Assembly: GCA_029240955.1 (NCBI GenBank)
Contig: JARDZH010000070.1
Coordinates: 1-7,677, forward strand
Reading direction: 5' to 3'
Length of the DNA: 7,677 bases
Source: Pseudomonas sp.
Lineage (GTDB): Bacteria > Pseudomonadota > Gammaproteobacteria > Pseudomonadales > Pseudomonadaceae
In this document: positions 1 through 7,677 of the stretch, in pieces
Layout of the letters: each line of letters starts with the position of its first letter
How positions within the stretch are numbered: position 1 is the first letter of the stretch
Notes under the pieces: model-generated
Told to the model about the DNA's origin: nothing
The model's database searches: none
What the model saw: only the letters and a program-made list of their open reading frames with translations
Translations under genes and position numbers: made by a program

Positions 1-1123
1 TGACGAGCACCTGAGGGCATTTACGCAGCCGTTGCCGGGCTTGCGCCAGGCTGATGCCACTGCGACGCAGCGCAAGCAGAACCTGCAGAGCTGCGATGAT
101 CGCGTCGCCGGTCGTGGTGTGCTGGAAGCAGACGATATGACCGGAGTTCTCCCCGCCCACCTGCCAGTTCCGCTCCAGGAGCTCGGCAATCACGTACCGG
201 TCGCCGACATTGGCGCGCACGAACGGAATGTTCTGCTCGGCCAGCGCCAGCTCAAGGCCAAGGTTGCTCATCAGGGTGCCGACGACACCGCCCTGCAAGC
301 GCCCGCGCTCGTGCAGATCGCGCGCAATGATGTACAGCAACTCGTCACCGTCGACGATAGTGCCGGTGTCATCCACCATCAGAACCCGATCGCCGTCGCC
401 GTCAAAGCCGATCCCCATGTCTGCCTTGTGCGCGACAACCGCGGCCTGCAACGCTTCCATGTGCGTGGAGCCGCAGTTCTCGTTGATGTTCAGGCCGTCC
501 GGCTGTGCGGACAGGACGACGACCTGAGCACCCAGCTCGCGAAACACGTTAGGTGCCACTTTGTAGGTAGCGCCGTGCGCACAGTCGATGACCAGCTTGA
601 GGCCGGCAAAGTCGGTACTGGTCGGCACACTGCTTTTGCAGAATTCTATGTAACGACCGGCCGCATCATTGATCCGCGACACCTTGCCGAGCTTTTCGGA
701 CTCAGCGACCGTCATCGGCGTGTCCAGCAGCTCTTCGATCATCATCTCGATCTCGTCCGGCAGCTTGGTGCCCTGGCCCGAGAAGAACTTGATGCCGTTG
801 TCGTAATGCGGATTGTGCGATGCGCTGATCACGATTCCCGCTTCCGCATGAAACGTGCGGGTCAGATAAGCGATGGCGGGAGTGGGCATCGGGCCCAAAA
901 GCATCACGTCGGCCCCGGCGGCGGAAAGACCTGCCTCGAGAGCGGATTCGAACATGTAGCCCGAGATTCGCGTGTCCTTGCCGACCAGAATGCGGCACGC
1001 GCCCAGACGGCGGAAAGCCATCCCGGCAGCCCAGCCCAGCTTGAGCATGAAATCAGGAGTAATAGGAAACTGACCCACGCGGCCACGAATGCCGTCGGTT
1101 CCGAAGTATTTTTTGGTAGTCAT
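1..1123 (-). CDS. glmM: Phosphoglucosamine mutase GlmM (N-terminal 374 residues; C-terminus outside window)
   Basis: GlmM interconverts glucosamine-6-phosphate and glucosamine-1-phosphate in the cytoplasm, on the route to UDP-GlcNAc for peptidoglycan and LPS. The reverse strand reads from ATG at 1123 ([15 protein letters not shown]) without a stop to base 2, giving 374 complete codons. About 70 residues are missing against the usual 445 or so. Visible landmarks are the phosphoserine loop ISASHNP, with the catalytic serine at residue 102, the metal-binding loop DGDGDR at 241-246, and the sugar-binding loop GENSGH at 324-329. The missing part is the start of domain 4, the phosphate-binding domain. 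The start is fixed by the conserved [10 protein letters not shown] block and a weak GGGG Shine-Dalgarno (1129-1132). It begins 16 bases after the folP stop, so it is probably the next gene of the ftsH-folP-glmM operon. GlmM is normally activated by phosphorylation of the active-site serine. Nothing looks damaged; the gene is cut only by the window edge. Confidence 0.97.
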   Translation of the reverse strand, partial: MTTKKYFGTDGIRGRVGQFPITPDFMLKLGWAAGMAFRRLGACRILVGKDTRISGYMFESALEAGLSAAGADVMLLGPMPTPAIAYLTRTFHAEAGIVISASHNPHYDNGIKFFSGQGTKLPDEIEMMIEELLDTPMTVAESEKLGKVSRINDAAGRYIEFCKSSVPTSTDFAGLKLVIDCAHGATYKVAPNVFRELGAQVVVLSAQPDGLNINENCGSTHMEALQAAVVAHKADMGIGFDGDGDRVLMVDDTGTIVDGDELLYIIARDLHERGRLQGGVVGTLMSNLGLELALAEQNIPFVRANVGDRYVIAELLERNWQVGGENSGHIVCFQHTTTGDAIIAALQVLLALRRSGISLAQARQRLRKCPQVLV

Positions 1124-1139
1124 GAACGCCCCGCTATTG

Positions 1140-1991
1140 TTATTCGGCTGATTCAACTGCCGCAATCATGCGCACGACGTCGGCCGTCTCGGCCACATCA
1201 TGCACACGTAAGATTCTCGCACCCTTGGTCATCGCCAGCGCGGCCAACGCCAGACCGCCATGCAGTCTTTCGTTCACTGGACGATTCAAGACAGCACCGA
1301 TCATGCTCTTGCGCGACACACCGACCAGCAAAGGTCGTCCGAGAGCAAGCAGCGATGGCATGTGCTTGAACAGGCTGAGATTATGCTCCAACGTTTTGGC
1401 AAAGCCAAAACCCGGATCGAGGATAATGCGACTTGAGTCAATGCCAGCGGCTTGGCACTGGACCATCTGCTCAACAAGAAAGGCAGTAACTTCGCCGACA
1501 AGATCGTCGTAATGAGGGTCGTTCTGCATGGTGCCGGGCTCACCGAGCATGTGCATCAGGCAGACCGGCAGACCGGTGGCTGCAGCTGCTTCTCTGGCAC
1601 CCGGACGGCGCAACGATCTCACGTCATTGATAAGCCCCGCGCCCAGCCGGGCAGTCTCGCTCATGACCTCTGGCGTCGAGGTGTCCACAGAGATGATAAC
1701 GTCCAGCTCTCGTGCAATCACTTCGACAACAGGCGCAACGCGATCAAGTTCTTCGGCAAGACTGACCGGTGGTGCTCCAGGCCGCGTGGATTCGCCGCCA
1801 ACGTCGATAAGCGTCGCACCAGCTTGAACCATCGCCTCGGCGTGGCGCAGCGCCGCATCGAGCTGACGATAACGACCGCCATCCGAAAAGGAATCAGGAG
1901 TTGCGTTGAGGATGCCCATCACATGCGTATGGGCCAAATCAAGAACCCGGTTGCCGCAAGGCAACCGGGTTGGGTACAGCGCAGAAGTCAT
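1140..1991 (-). CDS. folP: Dihydropteroate synthase FolP
   Basis: FolP condenses p-aminobenzoate with 6-hydroxymethyl-dihydropterin pyrophosphate to dihydropteroate in folate synthesis, and is the target of sulfonamides. The 283-residue protein is a full-length TIM-barrel enzyme. Seen motifs are [13 protein letters not shown] (27-39, N29 being the expected Mg/pyrophosphate contact), STRPGA (68-73), SVDT (101-104), IND (121-123), DPGFGFAK (192-199), GVSRKS with K228, and RVHDV with R262 and H264. These line up with E. coli residues at a constant offset of 7. F35 and P71, the positions corresponding to the classical resistance sites F28 and P64 of E. coli, are wild type, and no Sul-type insertion is seen, so a sulfonamide-sensitive housekeeping enzyme is inferred. 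The ATG at 1991 is 8 bases after the ftsH stop, and its Shine-Dalgarno overlaps that stop, suggesting translational coupling. Codons 7-16 carry a strong hairpin, annotated separately. Confidence 0.98.
   Translation of the reverse strand: MTSALYPTRLPCGNRVLDLAHTHVMGILNATPDSFSDGGRYRQLDAALRHAEAMVQAGATLIDVGGESTRPGAPPVSLAEELDRVAPVVEVIARELDVIISVDTSTPEVMSETARLGAGLINDVRSLRRPGAREAAAATGLPVCLMHMLGEPGTMQNDPHYDDLVGEVTAFLVEQMVQCQAAGIDSSRIILDPGFGFAKTLEHNLSLFKHMPSLLALGRPLLVGVSRKSMIGAVLNRPVNERLHGGLALAALAMTKGARILRVHDVAETADVVRMIAAVESAE
1944..1971 (-). repeat. Perfect 12-bp inverted repeat (hairpin) inside the start of folP
   Basis: On the plus strand AACCCGGTTGCC (1944-1955) is followed by GCAA and then its exact reverse complement (1960-1971). 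In the folP mRNA this is a 12-bp stem with a UUGC loop at nucleotides 21-48 of the coding region, within residues P7-R16 of the N-terminal extension. It starts just beyond the expected footprint of a ribosome sitting on the start codon. No U-tract follows on either strand, so it is not a standard intrinsic terminator. A role in folP initiation, mRNA stability or attenuation between ftsH and folP is inference. Confidence 0.85.
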
Positions 1992-1999
1992 GTCAGACC

Positions 2000-3913
<1,914 letters not shown>

Positions 3914-4096
3914 TTAGCTACCCTCTGAAGCAAGCTCCACGCAGCAAGCGTGCCTCGCATGATAATCACCGGCCTAACTTACTACAGAACCCACAGATGT
4001 GGCAGGCACCGTCTGTAACCCTTTGTGAAACTTTTGACCGCATGATCTTCGTATCGCTTCATGCGCAAAGCCATTTAATTAAAGCTATCGCCCGGC
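3914..4096 (-). promoter_or_regulatory. rlmE-ftsH intergenic region, probable ftsH leader/promoter region
   Basis: This 183-base gap contains no credible gene. It is less GC-rich than the flanking genes. Read on the minus strand it holds a -10-like TATCAT (3964-3959), about 45 bases before the ftsH start, without a good -35 box. It also holds two copies of ATCATGCG (3963-3956 and 4046-4039) and an inverted copy CGCATGA (4065-4059). A palindromic CCACAGATGTGG lies at 3991-4002, and an AT-only palindrome TTTAATTAAA at 4074-4083 follows the rlmE stop. I see no clear sigma-32 type promoter and no classical terminator. ftsH may be read through from rlmE and also from its own promoter; this is inference. 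Confidence 0.4.
3921..3926 (-). promoter_or_regulatory. ftsH Shine-Dalgarno (decides TTG start)
   Basis: The minus strand reads AGAGGG, then TAGCTAA, then TTG. Seven bases separate the purine box from the TTG at 3913, against 16 from the ATG at 3904. The spacing therefore supports initiation at TTG, which would add Met-Asn-Asp to the protein. Confidence 0.65.
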
Positions 4097-4747
4097 TTAA
4101 AGGCGTTCATCGCTCGCATAACCCTCAGTGCCCTTGAAGCCACGGGCCAGCAGGTATTGCTCGCGAGAACGGTCACGGGACGACAAAGGTTTGCGCATCT
4201 GCACCTTGTCGAACAGCTTGCGAATTTCCTTGTGGTACACATCGAAGCCTTCGCCCTGGAAGACCTTGATCAGGAAATCTCCACCAGGACGCAGTACCCG
4301 ACCCGCCAGGTCCAGTGCCAACTCGCACAGGAACATGGCTCGCGGCATATCCACCGCACTCAGTCCACTCATATTGGGGGCCATGTCGGAAATCACAAGG
4401 TCCACTTGCGTATTACCTACGGCTTCGAGGATTTCGGCGAGCACTTCGTCTGCCGTGAAATCGCCTTTGATGAAGGTAACGTCCGGGATGCTGTCCATTT
4501 CAAGGATGTCGGAGGCGATCAGCCTTCCTTGACCACCGATCAGACGACTGGTCACTTGGGACCAGCCACCCGGCGCGGCACCCAGGTCGATGACCGTCAT
4601 GCCTGGGCGAATGATTTTGTCCTTCTCCTGGATTTCCAGAAGCTTGTAGCTGGCACGGGAACGGTAGCCGTCCTTCTGCGCCATTTTGACGTATTTGTCG
4701 TCGAAGTGTTCTTTGAGCCAGTTATGGCTTGTCTTGGAACGGGCCAC
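4097..4747 (-). CDS. rlmE: 23S rRNA (uridine-2552-2'-O)-methyltransferase RlmE (FtsJ/RrmJ)
   Basis: RlmE uses S-adenosylmethionine to 2'-O-methylate U2552 in the A-loop of 23S rRNA, a late step in 50S assembly. The 216-residue protein covers the whole Rossmann-fold family (E. coli has 209). The SAM-binding motif [11 protein letters not shown] is at 54-64. The K-D-K-E catalytic tetrad is visible as K35 (SYKLLE), D121 (ISDMAPN), K161 (LIKVFQ) and E196 (SREQY), matching E. coli K38, D124, K164 and E199 at a constant offset of 3. The frame stays open upstream as far as 5242, across the yhbY gene, but conservation begins at [18 protein letters not shown] box is 4 bases before the GTG at 4747, so GTG is the start. 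It is divergent from yhbY and upstream of ftsH, a very common gamma-proteobacterial order. E. coli rlmE (ftsJ) is heat inducible; I could not recognise a heat-shock promoter here. Confidence 0.97.
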   Translation of the reverse strand: MARSKTSHNWLKEHFDDKYVKMAQKDGYRSRASYKLLEIQEKDKIIRPGMTVIDLGAAPGGWSQVTSRLIGGQGRLIASDILEMDSIPDVTFIKGDFTADEVLAEILEAVGNTQVDLVISDMAPNMSGLSAVDMPRAMFLCELALDLAGRVLRPGGDFLIKVFQGEGFDVYHKEIRKLFDKVQMRKPLSSRDRSREQYLLARGFKGTEGYASDERL

Positions 4748-4852
4748 GGGGCACCTCAAAAATAAACGAGTCGTGATTAACTGGGCGGTCCCGGACTCGC
4801 TCGGGTAAACTGGCCGCCGCTTTTTTACAAGATCAGACGCAGGGGTCAGATT
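4748..4852. promoter_or_regulatory. Divergent rlmE / yhbY intergenic region (promoters inferred)
   Basis: The 105 bases between two divergent genes must contain start signals for both unless transcripts enter from outside. The plus strand has AGGGG (4842-4845 is the GGGG) about 7 bases before the yhbY ATG. The minus strand has the rlmE ribosome site. AT-rich patches occur at 4758-4766 and 4821-4829. I tested obvious hexamers (TAAACT at 4806-4811, TACAAG at 4826-4831, GTTAAT on the minus strand) and none has a convincing -35 partner. A 6-bp inverted repeat CGAGTC/GACTCG lies at 4767-4772 and 4794-4799. The promoter positions therefore remain unresolved. Confidence 0.45.
4752..4757 (-). promoter_or_regulatory. 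rlmE Shine-Dalgarno (decides GTG start)
   Basis: The minus strand reads GAGGTG, CCCC, then GTG GCC CGT. The strong purine box at proper distance selects the GTG at 4747 over the long upstream extension of the open frame. No ATG lies near the conserved N-terminus. Confidence 0.75.
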
Positions 4853-5164
4853 ATGCCGCTCACTCAAGAGCAGAAGAAACAATACAAATCCATTGGCCAC
4901 CACCTGAAACCGGTATTGATCGTGGCGGACAATGGTTTGACTGAAGGTGTGCTCGCCGAGCTTGAACGCGCTTTGAGCGATCATGAGCTGATCAAGATCA
5001 AGCTCAACATTCTCGACCGCGAAAGCCGTATTCAGGCGATCGACGAGCTGTGCAAGACCGGATCCGCGGATCTGGTTCAGATCATCGGCAAAATGGCGTT
5101 GATCTATCGCAAGAACCCAAAGGTAAACAAGCAACTGTCCAACGTCCACCGCGCGCACGGATAA
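4853..5164 (+). CDS. yhbY: Ribosome assembly RNA-binding protein YhbY (CRM domain)
   Basis: YhbY is a small stand-alone CRM-domain protein that associates with pre-50S ribosomal particles and is thought to act in large-subunit assembly. The 103-residue protein fits the family's usual size of about 97-105. The CRM core runs from about residue 2 to 90. It has the pattern [19 protein letters not shown], the loop [16 protein letters not shown] (26-41), HELIKIKL (44-51), and [13 protein letters not shown] (75-87), close to the IGK..VLYR block of E. coli YhbY. The C-terminal tail is lysine- and arginine-rich (KNPKVNKQ...HRAHG), as expected for RNA binding. A Shine-Dalgarno AGGGG (4841-4845) precedes the ATG by 7 bases. 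It is the only plus-strand gene: divergent from rlmE, which modifies the same ribosomal subunit, and convergent with greA. Confidence 0.95.
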   Translation: MPLTQEQKKQYKSIGHHLKPVLIVADNGLTEGVLAELERALSDHELIKIKLNILDRESRIQAIDELCKTGSADLVQIIGKMALIYRKNPKVNKQLSNVHRAHG

Positions 5165-5278
5165 AACCTGTCGGGGCCGCTTCTCGCGGCACCCTGCCCC
5201 AGCCTGCCGGCCTTGCTTAAAGGCGCGGCGGTCTGGCGGCAAAGCGGTACGCCCGGCATCCCGGGCGCGCCAGCCACA
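5165..5278. other. Convergent yhbY / greA 3' intergenic region
   Basis: This GC-rich 114-base gap contains no gene. It holds several short inverted repeats: GCCGC/GCGGC (5176-5180 and 5186-5190, loop 5), GCCTT/AAGGC (5210-5214 and 5220-5224, loop 5) and CGCCCGG/CCGGGCG (5250-5256 and 5261-5267, loop 4). None is followed by a T-run on either strand. Convergent termination is expected here but cannot be assigned to one classical terminator. Confidence 0.6.
5250..5267. terminator. Candidate GC-rich hairpin at the greA/yhbY convergence
   Basis: CGCCCGG, CATC, CCGGGCG forms a perfect 7-bp all-GC stem with a 4-base loop, about 12 bases beyond the greA stop and 86 beyond the yhbY stop. It lacks a U-tract in both directions, so it is a weak candidate. 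It may act with the neighbouring palindrome at 5273-5289, or protect 3' ends rather than stop transcription. Confidence 0.3.
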
Positions 5279-5289
5279 TCAGATGTGGC
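5273..5289. repeat. 17-bp perfect palindrome centred on the greA stop codon
   Basis: GCCACATC, A, GATGTGGC is a perfect inverted repeat whose centre lies in the greA stop codon (TGA at 5281-5279). As RNA it would form 7 pairs with a CUG loop. It overlaps the last codons of greA (R-H-I-stop). It could be the upstream part of a terminator or a 3'-end stabilising structure, but no function is shown by sequence alone. Confidence 0.7.
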
Positions 5290-5755
5290 GAACCTCGACG
5301 ATCTCGTATTCGATCAAGCCGCTGGGCGTCTTCACCGCAACAACATCACCTTCTTCCTTGGCAATCAAAGCACGAGCGATAGGCGAGCCTACCGAAATCT
5401 TGCCTTGCTTGATGTCAGCTTCGTCCTCACCCACGATCTGGTAACGCACCGTCTCGTCGGTTTCAACGTTTGCGATCTCGACCGTAGTCCCGAAAATCAC
5501 TTTGCCCGTATGAGGAATGGTGGTGACGTCGATGATCACCGCATTCTGCATCCGGCCTTCGATATCGCGGATACGCGCTTCGACCATACCCTGCTGCTCG
5601 CGAGCGGCGTGGTACTCGGCGTTTTCTTTCAGGTCGCCCAGCTCCCGCGCAGTACCGATGTCCTGGCTGAGTTTGGGACGAACGACCTTGGTCAGATGAG
5701 TCAATTCTTCTTCCAGGGCGCGAGCGCCCTGGACAGTCATTGGGTATTTATTCAT
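5279..5755 (-). CDS. greA: Transcription elongation factor GreA
   Basis: GreA enters the secondary channel of RNA polymerase and stimulates cleavage of backtracked transcripts so stalled complexes can resume. The 158-residue length is exactly that typical of the family. The N-terminal antiparallel coiled coil spans about residues 1-75, with the acidic tip residues D41 and E44 in [10 protein letters not shown]. The C-terminal FKBP-like domain runs from about 80 to 158 and includes [30 protein letters not shown]. The ATG at 5755 overlaps the carB stop in an ATGA junction, and an AGGA box (5764-5767) lies 8 bases upstream inside carB. Translation is therefore probably coupled to CarB and the gene is cotranscribed with carB. 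Codons 8-15 include a 9-bp hairpin, and the stop codon sits in a 17-bp palindrome. The whole sequence fits GreA better than GreB. Confidence 0.98.
   Translation of the reverse strand: MNKYPMTVQGARALEEELTHLTKVVRPKLSQDIGTARELGDLKENAEYHAAREQQGMVEARIRDIEGRMQNAVIIDVTTIPHTGKVIFGTTVEIANVETDETVRYQIVGEDEADIKQGKISVGSPIARALIAKEEGDVVAVKTPSGLIEYEIVEVRHI
5712..5733 (-). repeat. 9-bp inverted repeat (hairpin) early in greA
   Basis: TCCAGGGCG (5712-5720), CGAG, CGCCCTGGA (5725-5733) is a perfect stem with a 4-base loop. In greA mRNA it covers nucleotides 23-44, almost the same place as the folP hairpin (21-48). It encodes part of VQGARALE. A stem of this length could arise by chance in a window this size, so function is uncertain. 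Confidence 0.6.
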
Positions 5756-7677
5756 GCCTTCAGTCCTGCATGGAGATCCTGCAAGCGACGCACGGTCTTT
5801 TCCGGACCGAACTTGAGCGCTTCGCAGATAGCTTCGCCTGCCGCAATAGTAGTGGTGCAGTAGATCTTGTGCTGCAAGGCGTTTCGACGGATGGAATAGG
5901 AATCGGCGATCGACTGACGACCTTCCGTGGTGTTGATGATCAAGGTGACCTCGTCATTCTTGATCATGTCGACCACATGCGGACGACCCTCGGTAACCTT
6001 GTTCACACGGCGGACTTTCAGACCCGCCGCTTCGATCAGCTTGGCGGTTCCAGCAGTCGCCACGATTTCAAAGCCCAGGCCGATCAGGTCGCGAGCGACG
6101 CCGGCAACCAGTGGCTTGTCGTCATCGCGCACGCTGATGAACGCGGTGCCGCCAGTCGGCAGGACTTCGCTCGCACCCATCTGGGCCTTGGCGAAAGCTT
6201 CGCCAAAGGTGTCACCGACGCCCATGACTTCACCAGTCGATTTCATTTCCGGGCCGAGGATCGGGTCAACGCCCGGGAACTTGGCGAACGGGAAGACCGC
6301 TTCCTTGACGCTGTAGAAGTTCGGAATGATTTCCTTGGTGAAGCCCAGTTCCTTGAGCGTTTTACCGGCCATGACACGCGCAGCGATCATCGCCAGGGAA
6401 ACACCGATGCACTTGGACACGAACGGTACGGTCCGGGAAGCGCGCGGGTTGACCTCGATCACGTAGATGTCTTCGCCTTGCAGCGCGAGCTGGACGTTCA
6501 TCAAGCCGACGACGCCAAGCTCCAGAGCCATCTTCTTGACCTGCTCGCGCATCTCGTCCTGGATGTGCGCAGGCAGCGAGTACGGCGGCAGCGAGCAAGC
6601 GGAGTCACCGGAGTGAACGCCAGCCTGTTCGATGTGCTGCATGATTGCGCCGATGACCACGTCAGTGCCGTCACAAACGGCATCGACGTCCATTTCGATC
6701 GCGCAGTTCAGGAAGTGGTCCAGCAGAACAGGGCTGTCGTTAGACACCTGGACCGCTTCGCGCAGGTAGCGCTTGAGCTCGTCTTCCTGATAAACGATTT
6801 CCATCGCCCGGCCGCCCAGTACGTAGGACGGACGAACCACCAGCGGGTAACCAATCTTGGCAGCGGCACGAATCGCTTCGTCTTCACTACGTACAGTGGC
6901 GTTTGGCGGCTGACGCAGGTTCAGGCGCTCGACCATCTGCTGGAAACGCTCACGGTCTTCGGCACGGTCGATTGCGTCCGGGCTGGTACCGATGATCGGC
7001 ACACCAGCGGCTTCCAGAGCGCGAGCCAGTTTCAGTGGAGTCTGGCCGCCGTACTGAACGATGACGCCTTTTGGCTTCTCGACGCGGACGATTTCCAGCA
7101 CGTCTTCAAGCGTGACGGGTTCGAAGTACAGGCGGTCCGAGGTGTCGTAGTCGGTCGATACGGTTTCCGGGTTGCAGTTGACCATGATGGTCTCGTACCC
7201 GTCGTCACGCAGCGCCAGTGCCGCGTGCACGCAGCAGTAGTCGAACTCAATGCCTTGGCCGATACGGTTCGGGCCACCGCCCAGAATCATGATCTTGTCG
7301 CGAGTTGACGGGTTGGCTTCGCACTCTTCCTCGTAGGTCGAGTAAAGGTAAGCGGTATCGGTCGCGAACTCGGCCGCGCAGGTATCGACACGCTTGTAGA
7401 CCGGGAAGATCTCCAGCTTGTGACGATGGGTACGCAGGTTCTTCTCGGTAACGCCCAACAGCTTGGCCAAACGCGCGTCGGAGAAGCCTTTGCGCTTGAG
7501 ACGGAACATCAGGTTGCGGTCGATGGCCGACAGACCCAGCGTCTTGACCTTCTCTTCTTCCTTGATCAGATCTTCGATCTGCACCAGGAACCAAGGGTCG
7601 ATCATGTTCATTTCGAAGATTTCTTCGACCGTCAGACCCGCGCGGAAAGCGTCGGCCACATACCAGATGCGCTCAGC
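5752..7677 (-). CDS. carB: Carbamoyl-phosphate synthase large subunit CarB (C-terminal 641 residues; 5' end outside window)
   Basis: CarB, with the glutaminase CarA, makes carbamoyl phosphate from bicarbonate, ammonia and two ATP for arginine and pyrimidine synthesis. The frame is open to base 7677 ([14 protein letters not shown]), so the apparent GTG at 7659 is internal and the true start lies outside. Fragment residue 1 corresponds to about E. coli residue 434 of 1073. Order: rest of the oligomerisation domain (about 1-120), the second ATP-grasp domain for carbamate phosphorylation (121-503), then the MGS-like allosteric domain (504-641). Metal ligands match as Q396, E408 and N410 (E. coli Q829, E841, N843). 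Ornithine contacts are present as E350, D358 and E459. The UMP/IMP pocket is present as K521, T541, T544, K560, N582 and T584. Feedback control by UMP and activation by ornithine and IMP are thus likely kept. The stop overlaps the greA ATG by four bases. Confidence 0.98.
   Translation of the reverse strand, partial: AERIWYVADAFRAGLTVEEIFEMNMIDPWFLVQIEDLIKEEEKVKTLGLSAIDRNLMFRLKRKGFSDARLAKLLGVTEKNLRTHRHKLEIFPVYKRVDTCAAEFATDTAYLYSTYEEECEANPSTRDKIMILGGGPNRIGQGIEFDYCCVHAALALRDDGYETIMVNCNPETVSTDYDTSDRLYFEPVTLEDVLEIVRVEKPKGVIVQYGGQTPLKLARALEAAGVPIIGTSPDAIDRAEDRERFQQMVERLNLRQPPNATVRSEDEAIRAAAKIGYPLVVRPSYVLGGRAMEIVYQEDELKRYLREAVQVSNDSPVLLDHFLNCAIEMDVDAVCDGTDVVIGAIMQHIEQAGVHSGDSACSLPPYSLPAHIQDEMREQVKKMALELGVVGLMNVQLALQGEDIYVIEVNPRASRTVPFVSKCIGVSLAMIAARVMAGKTLKELGFTKEIIPNFYSVKEAVFPFAKFPGVDPILGPEMKSTGEVMGVGDTFGEAFAKAQMGASEVLPTGGTAFISVRDDDKPLVAGVARDLIGLGFEIVATAGTAKLIEAAGLKVRRVNKVTEGRPHVVDMIKNDEVTLIINTTEGRQSIADSYSIRRNALQHKIYCTTTIAAGEAICEALKFGPEKTVRRLQDLHAGLKA

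Noticed and set aside
32..1369. Long plus-strand open frame opposite glmM and the 3' part of folP
   Set aside because: It is antisense to two genes with intact conserved motifs, its translation resembles no family I know, and long antisense frames are common in GC-rich codon-biased DNA.
1394..1412. 8-bp inverted repeat GTTTTGGC/GCCAAAAC within folP
   Set aside because: It encodes the invariant GFGFAK segment, whose codons naturally form an inverted repeat. Stems of this length are expected about once per window by chance.
1140..1991. Possibility that this dihydropteroate synthase is an acquired sulfonamide-resistance enzyme
   Set aside because: It sits in the conserved ftsH-folP-glmM operon, keeps the wild-type F35 and P71, and lacks the insertion typical of Sul enzymes.
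3994..4003. CAGATGTGGC shared exactly with 5280-5289 (upstream of ftsH and at the end of greA)
   Set aside because: Many exact 10-base matches are expected by chance in 7.7 kb, so two copies do not make a repeat family.
4074..4083. TTTAATTAAA palindrome after the rlmE stop as a terminator
   Set aside because: The stem would be AT-only with no loop, the flanking AGC/GCT pairs need a bulge, and no proper U-tract follows, so it is not a credible terminator.
4748..5242. N-terminal extension of the rlmE frame running upstream across yhbY
   Set aside because: RlmE conservation begins at the GTG at 4747, which has its own strong Shine-Dalgarno, and the extension is antisense to the well-supported yhbY gene.
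6188..6206. 8-bp inverted repeat TTGGCGAA/TTCGCCAA within carB
   Set aside because: It encodes the conserved FGEAFAK segment; a coding coincidence of unremarkable length, far from any gene boundary.
5740..7308. Plus-strand open frame of 522 codons opposite carB
   Set aside because: Antisense shadow of carB with no recognisable domain and no ribosome site found; the sense strand explains all the constraint.

Overview
This window is an ordinary housekeeping segment of a Pseudomonas chromosome. The evidence is the gene order (carB-greA / yhbY / rlmE-ftsH-folP-glmM) and protein sequences that read like Pseudomonas orthologues throughout. An example is the FolP N-terminus [13 protein letters not shown] followed by the LDL..HVMGILN core. 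The syringae/fluorescens side of the genus is plausible, but I cannot fix the species by eye. I see no insertion sequence, phage gene, CRISPR array, tRNA or rRNA, and no sign of recent transfer.

Layout. Six of the seven genes are on the minus strand, so transcription of most of the window runs from right to left. At the right edge is the C-terminal 641 residues of carB (7677-5752, its 5' end outside the window). Its stop overlaps the greA start by four bases (5755-5279). A 114-base GC-rich gap with several inverted repeats (5165-5278) separates greA from the convergent gene yhbY, the only plus-strand gene (4853-5164). A 105-base divergent intergenic region (4748-4852) must hold the start signals for yhbY and for rlmE (4747-4097). 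After a 183-base gap (3914-4096) come ftsH (3913-2000), folP (1991-1140) and the first 374 residues of glmM (1123-1, cut by the left edge). Gaps of only 8 and 16 bases separate the last three, so they look like one operon.

Functions. CarB and GreA cover carbamoyl-phosphate synthesis for arginine and pyrimidines, and rescue of stalled RNA polymerase. YhbY and RlmE both act on the large ribosomal subunit. FtsH is the membrane AAA+ protease. FolP makes dihydropteroate for folate, and GlmM makes glucosamine-1-phosphate for peptidoglycan and LPS. All catalytic motifs I could check are intact.

No undescribed system is apparent. The most notable structure not explained by the genes is a perfect 12-bp inverted repeat with a 4-base loop inside codons 7-16 of folP. 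A weaker 9-bp hairpin lies at almost the same distance from the start codon in greA. Other points are a TTG start for ftsH favoured by its Shine-Dalgarno, a repeated TCATGCG motif upstream of ftsH, and a 17-bp palindrome centred on the greA stop codon.
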